From NCBI GenBank assembly GCA_035541995.1, contig DATKMG010000498.1, positions 1-8,872 on the forward strand: a stretch of 8,872 nucleotides of DNA, in the 5' to 3' direction. Positions within the stretch are counted from its first letter, which is position 1. Each line of letters begins with the position of its first letter. This DNA comes from DATKMG01 sp035541995 (lineage in GTDB: Bacteria > Acidobacteriota > Terriglobia > Versatilivoradales > Versatilivoraceae). Below the pieces are notes generated by a model. The model was not told the DNA's origin and made no database searches. It saw only the letters and a list, made by a program, of their open reading frames with translations. This document shows, piece after piece, positions 6,643 to 8,872 of this stretch. The position numbers and the translations under genes are program-made.

Positions 6643-7765
6643 CCTTCGGGGGTGCCGATTCCCCTGCCAGTCGGTTCAGGCGCTCCAACGCTTCACGCTT
6701 CATCTGGAGTTTCATCTGCGAGTACTTCTTGAAAACTTTGGCATCGCTCTGTCGAAGCAACTGCGTGACCCACTCGTCCGCCACGCCGCCCGCACTCAAC
6801 CGGGTGGCATAGGTAGATCGCAGATCGTACAGCCTGAAGTGCGGTATCCCCGCTCGTTTCAGAGTTCTTTGCCAAGTCTTTTTGAAATCAGCCTGGTGTT
6901 CGTTCGGCTTGTGCGAACTGGGAAAGAGCCACGGTCCTGGGCCCGCGATTTCCATCTGGTGGCGGAAAGCTTCAACAGCTATATCGGTTAACGGGATTTC
7001 GGCAACTCCGGTGGGAGTTTTGGAATCCGCGATGAAGACCATCTTGTTGGCGAGGTCCACCTGCTCCTTCTTCATGCACGCGAGCTCCTTGTAAACCCGG
7101 AGACCCGTTTCGGTGATGATCCGAATCACGTTGCGCAGGTACAACGGAGCGTGTTTTTCGATCTTGGCCTGCTCCGACGACGTGACGTAATGCGGTCTGA
7201 ACAAACCTTTCACCATTACGGGGAACTCCACGCCGCTACAGGGATTGGTCGGAATGAATTTCTTCTTGACCGCTACGCTCAAGATCCGACGTAACACCCG
7301 GAATTCCTGATGAACGGTTGTGGCTTTCAAAGTCGCGATCGCTACCGTCCCAGACTTCCGGCGGGCATGGCGCTTCTGCTGAAGCCGATCTCGAAGATGA
7401 ATTTCAATCTGTGTCGCGTCGATGTCCACAAGTTTGCAGCTACCAAACACCGGCCTGAGAGTCTTCAAGGCGTTCTCATTGGCTTCGTGAGTCTTCGGTG
7501 CCCGTATTGGCGGCTTCGAATAATTGTCAAGGAAGAAGTCCGCCAATTCGCCAAACGTAAGTTGCTTTCCCTTACGAATGAACTCGAGGGTATTGCTATC
7601 TCTGGATTGAAGGCGTTCGCGGAGTTGTCGCTGCGCCTCATCCCAATCTGTCGTGTCGGTTGATTCCAGGCGGCGGCGACCGTCCTTGTCCCGGTAGCGC
7701 ATCCACCAAAGACTGCTGTCGTTTCGTCGATAAACTACACCATCATGTTTACGCGGTCTTGCCAT
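6617..7765 (-). CDS. Tyrosine recombinase / site-specific integrase with variant catalytic residues
   Basis: This 382-residue integrase cuts and rejoins DNA through a phosphotyrosine link to insert or excise the element at tRNA-Arg. The N-terminal 1-60 looks like a compact beta-type arm-binding domain (SSLWWMRYRDKDGRRR, then WDEAQRQLRERL). The SAM-like core-binding domain is at about 68-170 and the catalytic domain at about 190-360. Catalytic residues seen are Arg223 (TGLR), Lys249 (DSKTPTG), Arg316 (LYDLRSTYATR) and the nucleophile Tyr348 (FKKYSQ). Two positions differ from the textbook R-K-H-R-H/W-Y set: Tyr313 replaces the His of HxxR, and Gln339 (LLRQS) replaces the His of LGHS, exactly 9 residues before Tyr348. 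The C-terminal tail 361-382 is charged. The ATG at 7765 has GAGGTGG upstream and lies inside the end of the excisionase gene, so translation is probably coupled. From memory this variant resembles integrases of Acidobacteriota. No frameshift is seen, so it looks intact. Confidence 0.93.
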   Translation of the reverse strand: MARPRKHDGVVYRRNDSSLWWMRYRDKDGRRRLESTDTTDWDEAQRQLRERLQSRDSNTLEFIRKGKQLTFGELADFFLDNYSKPPIRAPKTHEANENALKTLRPVFGSCKLVDIDATQIEIHLRDRLQQKRHARRKSGTVAIATLKATTVHQEFRVLRRILSVAVKKKFIPTNPCSGVEFPVMVKGLFRPHYVTSSEQAKIEKHAPLYLRNVIRIITETGLRVYKELACMKKEQVDLANKMVFIADSKTPTGVAEIPLTDIAVEAFRHQMEIAGPGPWLFPSSHKPNEHQADFKKTWQRTLKRAGIPHFRLYDLRSTYATRLSAGGVADEWVTQLLRQSDAKVFKKYSQMKLQMKREALERLNRLAGESAPPKGSDTDRDG

Positions 7766-8060
7766 TCTCCACCTCTTGTTTGAACTGCGCGCGGAAAGGC
7801 AACAAGTCCGACTTCAGAAATCGGATATTGCGGCCCATGACGCGGAGATGAGGAATCTGTTTTCGCTCAACCCAAAGATACACTGTTTGCGGGCTCACGC
7901 CAAGAAAGTGCGCTGCCTCTTTGACCTTCATTGGCAAGTTGGATTCCCCTTCAACGTTTCTCACCTTGCCGTTGATCACATTGTATACGTGTGCTTTAGA
8001 GCACCGGAGTTCGGCGGCAACTTCTTCAGCCGTAAGAATTTCTCTCTCCTCGGTCGTCAT
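7749..8060 (-). CDS. Tandem helix-turn-helix excisionase-like DNA-binding protein
   Basis: A 103-residue protein with two MerR/excisionase-type helix-turn-helix units. The first (about 9-34, ILTAEEVAAELRCSKAHVYNVI) has no wing after it. The second (about 43-88) opens MKVKEAAHFLGVSPQTVYLW and is complete, with the wing HLRVMGRNIRFLKSDLLPF. Single-unit proteins of this kind (Xis, AlpA-like) bend DNA next to att sites, favour excision and may repress int. It lies directly upstream of the integrase and overlaps it by 17 nt, the usual xis-int order, so a role in controlling excision is likely. The chosen ATG (8060) has AAAGGA 8 nt upstream. The frame is also open to an ATG at 8093 and a TTG at 8105, and the ATG at 8093 with GGGGA before it is a fair alternative. 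Target sequence and direction of control are not visible. Confidence 0.8.
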   Translation of the reverse strand: MTTEEREILTAEEVAAELRCSKAHVYNVINGKVRNVEGESNLPMKVKEAAHFLGVSPQTVYLWVERKQIPHLRVMGRNIRFLKSDLLPFRAQFKQEVENGKTA

Positions 8061-8185
8061 TGCCAGAATCCTTTCGCTAGCTGAGGTAAACATGAGAATC
8101 CCCAACTGCCACGCCAGTCAGGAGGAGCAAGAGGAAGTTTATTAGGCGTATATCTATAAGGAGGAATTAGGAGGCTAAAGAGTAA

Positions 8186-8287
8186 ATGGAAAAAATGCAA
8201 TACACGATATTTTTTGCGGTATCTCTCATTTCAGGGGCTCTTTGGACAAGACAATATCATCAATCCAGATCGTGCCCTTTCCGTTGA
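8186..8287 (+). CDS. Candidate small hydrophobic ORF of 33 codons
   Basis: The plus strand has AGGAGGAATTAGGAGG followed 11 nt later by ATG and 33 codons ending TGA. The peptide begins MEKMQYTIFFAVSLISGALW and turns basic and polar after that, like a tiny single-pass membrane peptide. It runs antisense into the 3' end of the secreted-protein gene for 62 nt. Against it: the spacing is long, the purine-rich stretch could be chance, and I recognise no family. Confidence 0.2.
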   Translation: MEKMQYTIFFAVSLISGALWTRQYHQSRSCPFR

Positions 8288-8729
8288 TGACTATGTTCAG
8301 AGTGGCCTTCTCGAGTTTCTGGCCCTTCTGTAACATGAACGGAGTCTGGATGGTCTTCCACTCTGACTTCCCTTTGACGGAGTCATTCATACCTTTCGAA
8401 AAGTACTGTCCGCCGCCAACCTGAACCCACATTTCCAGGAACGCTTCGCCTTCGAGTTCGGTCTTGACCTTTGCCTTGTACAGCAGCTTGGCATCCTCAA
8501 CATTCAATCCGCTCACCTCACCGAGACACACTGTTGCTGGCCAAATCGTCGAGATTTTGACTGAAGCCTTCCCTTCTGCTTTAACAGCGGCATCGGTTTG
8601 GATGGTGAGTCCGATTGAAGAAGCGTCATCGAGGCTGAGTTTCTTCAATTCCTGGGCGTTGGCTGAGGGGGACCCGAGCAACCCGGCTGCAACGGATAGC
8701 ACGATCAATCCTGCAATGGATTTTCTCAT
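8226..8729 (-). CDS. Secreted beta-rich protein, galactose-binding-like / CBM-type fold (probable)
   Basis: A 167-residue exported protein of unknown function. Residues 1-25 form a Sec signal peptide: MRKS, a hydrophobic core of about 15 residues, then ANA before Gln26. The mature part alternates beta-prone segments and ends SEWKTIQTPFMLQKGQKL, then NIVINGKGTIWIDDIVLSKEP. The GTxWIDDIxL ending after a tension-type WKTIQTPF strand is typical of jelly-roll domains of the carbohydrate-binding (CBM4/9-like, galactose-binding-like) type, so it may bind a glycan at or outside the cell surface; no catalytic domain is present. The ATG at 8729 has AGGAGG 10 nt upstream and GAGGAA closer. It starts 45 nt after the stop of a membrane-anchored protein on the same strand, so the two are probably co-transcribed. 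Whether it belongs to the element or to the host chromosome cannot be told. Confidence 0.75.
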   Translation of the reverse strand: MRKSIAGLIVLSVAAGLLGSPSANAQELKKLSLDDASSIGLTIQTDAAVKAEGKASVKISTIWPATVCLGEVSGLNVEDAKLLYKAKVKTELEGEAFLEMWVQVGGGQYFSKGMNDSVKGKSEWKTIQTPFMLQKGQKLEKATLNIVINGKGTIWIDDIVLSKEPLK

Positions 8730-8774
8730 TTCCTCGACTCCTCCTTTTGTTTCGGAAATTCTCTTGGGAGGGAA

Positions 8775-8872
8775 TTAATGTCGGCTTTGGACAATTTTCC
8801 GGCCCAGGAACAAAGCGCCCATTACCAACACGGAGAGAGTAAACCAAAACGGACCCTCTTTTTCTCCGGCAA
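8775..8872 (-). CDS. C-terminal tail of a membrane-anchored protein (partial, 5' end outside window)
   Basis: The last 31 codons of a frame that enters from the right edge and stops at TAA (8775-8777). The tail reads GEKEGPFW, then one hydrophobic segment TLSVLVMGALFLG, then a basic end RKIVQSRH. A single C-terminal transmembrane helix followed by positive residues means the bulk of the protein probably lies outside the cytoplasm with this tail in the cytosol. The 45-nt gap to the next gene, which encodes an exported protein, suggests a shared transcript and a joint envelope function. The fragment is too short to name a family. Confidence 0.55.
   Translation of the reverse strand, partial: AGEKEGPFWFTLSVLVMGALFLGRKIVQSRH

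Larger units (their letters stand above)
6519..8105. mobile_element. Recombination module at the tRNA-proximal end of an integrated element
   Basis: A tRNA gene, phased short repeats, a tyrosine recombinase and an excisionase-like gene lie together and separate housekeeping genes (left) from unrelated secreted-protein genes (right). This is the standard left end of a genomic island or prophage. The right limit given is only the end of the excisionase reading frame. The true far end is not visible, since no repeat of the tRNA terminus was found in 8100-8872. No phage structural or conjugation gene is present. Confidence 0.55.

Noticed and set aside
8626..8847. 73-codon minus-strand open frame upstream of and overlapping the secreted-protein gene
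   Set aside because: It overlaps the signal-peptide gene in another frame, and its upstream part conflicts with the clear membrane-tail frame ending at 8775.

Overview
This looks like bacterial chromosome (moderate GC, Shine-Dalgarno sites, CCA-encoding tRNA) with the edge of an integrated element. The species cannot be fixed from the sequence. An ETF-ubiquinone oxidoreductase with its C-terminal [4Fe-4S] centre points to a respiring, probably Gram-negative-type bacterium. The integrase and excisionase resemble, from memory only, proteins common in Acidobacteriota; this is a weak guess.

Layout. (1) 1-2137, minus strand: a protein quality-control pair, a small heat-shock protein (hsp20, GTG start, strong promoter) followed after 182 nt by clpB, which is cut by the window edge in its middle domain. 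A hairpin lies between them. (2) 2210-3376 minus and 3427-4494 plus: divergent RNA-modification genes, an RlmI-type 23S rRNA methyltransferase and queA (queuosine synthesis), sharing a 50-nt intergenic region. The queA promoter is placed so that its transcript may be leaderless. (3) 4527-6215, minus: ETF-ubiquinone oxidoreductase, convergent with queA, with an extended -10 promoter. The 226 nt from 6216 to 6441 hold that promoter, a small GTCGC/GCGAC hairpin (6311-6324) and nothing else I recognise. (4) 6442-6518, plus: tRNA-Arg(TCT). (5) 6519-8060: a lambda-like recombination module, reading att/tRNA end, phased short repeats, integrase, excisionase-like regulator. Both genes are on the minus strand and overlap by 17 nt. 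(6) 8226-8872, minus: a secreted beta-rich protein with a signal peptide and, upstream, the C-terminal tail of a membrane-anchored protein cut by the window edge.

The most unusual part is 6442-8100. The tRNA-Arg has a G1:U72 wobble pair and sits 98 nt from the 3' end of a tyrosine recombinase whose usual second and third histidine positions are Tyr and Gln. The recombinase is preceded by a protein carrying two helix-turn-helix units in tandem. Three copies of a CGTATCA repeat lie between tRNA and integrase at helical-phase spacing and look like arm-type binding sites. No second copy of the tRNA end is seen to the right, so the other end of the element and its cargo lie outside the window, or the module is a remnant. 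No CRISPR array, transposase, toxin-antitoxin pair or recognisable defence gene was found.
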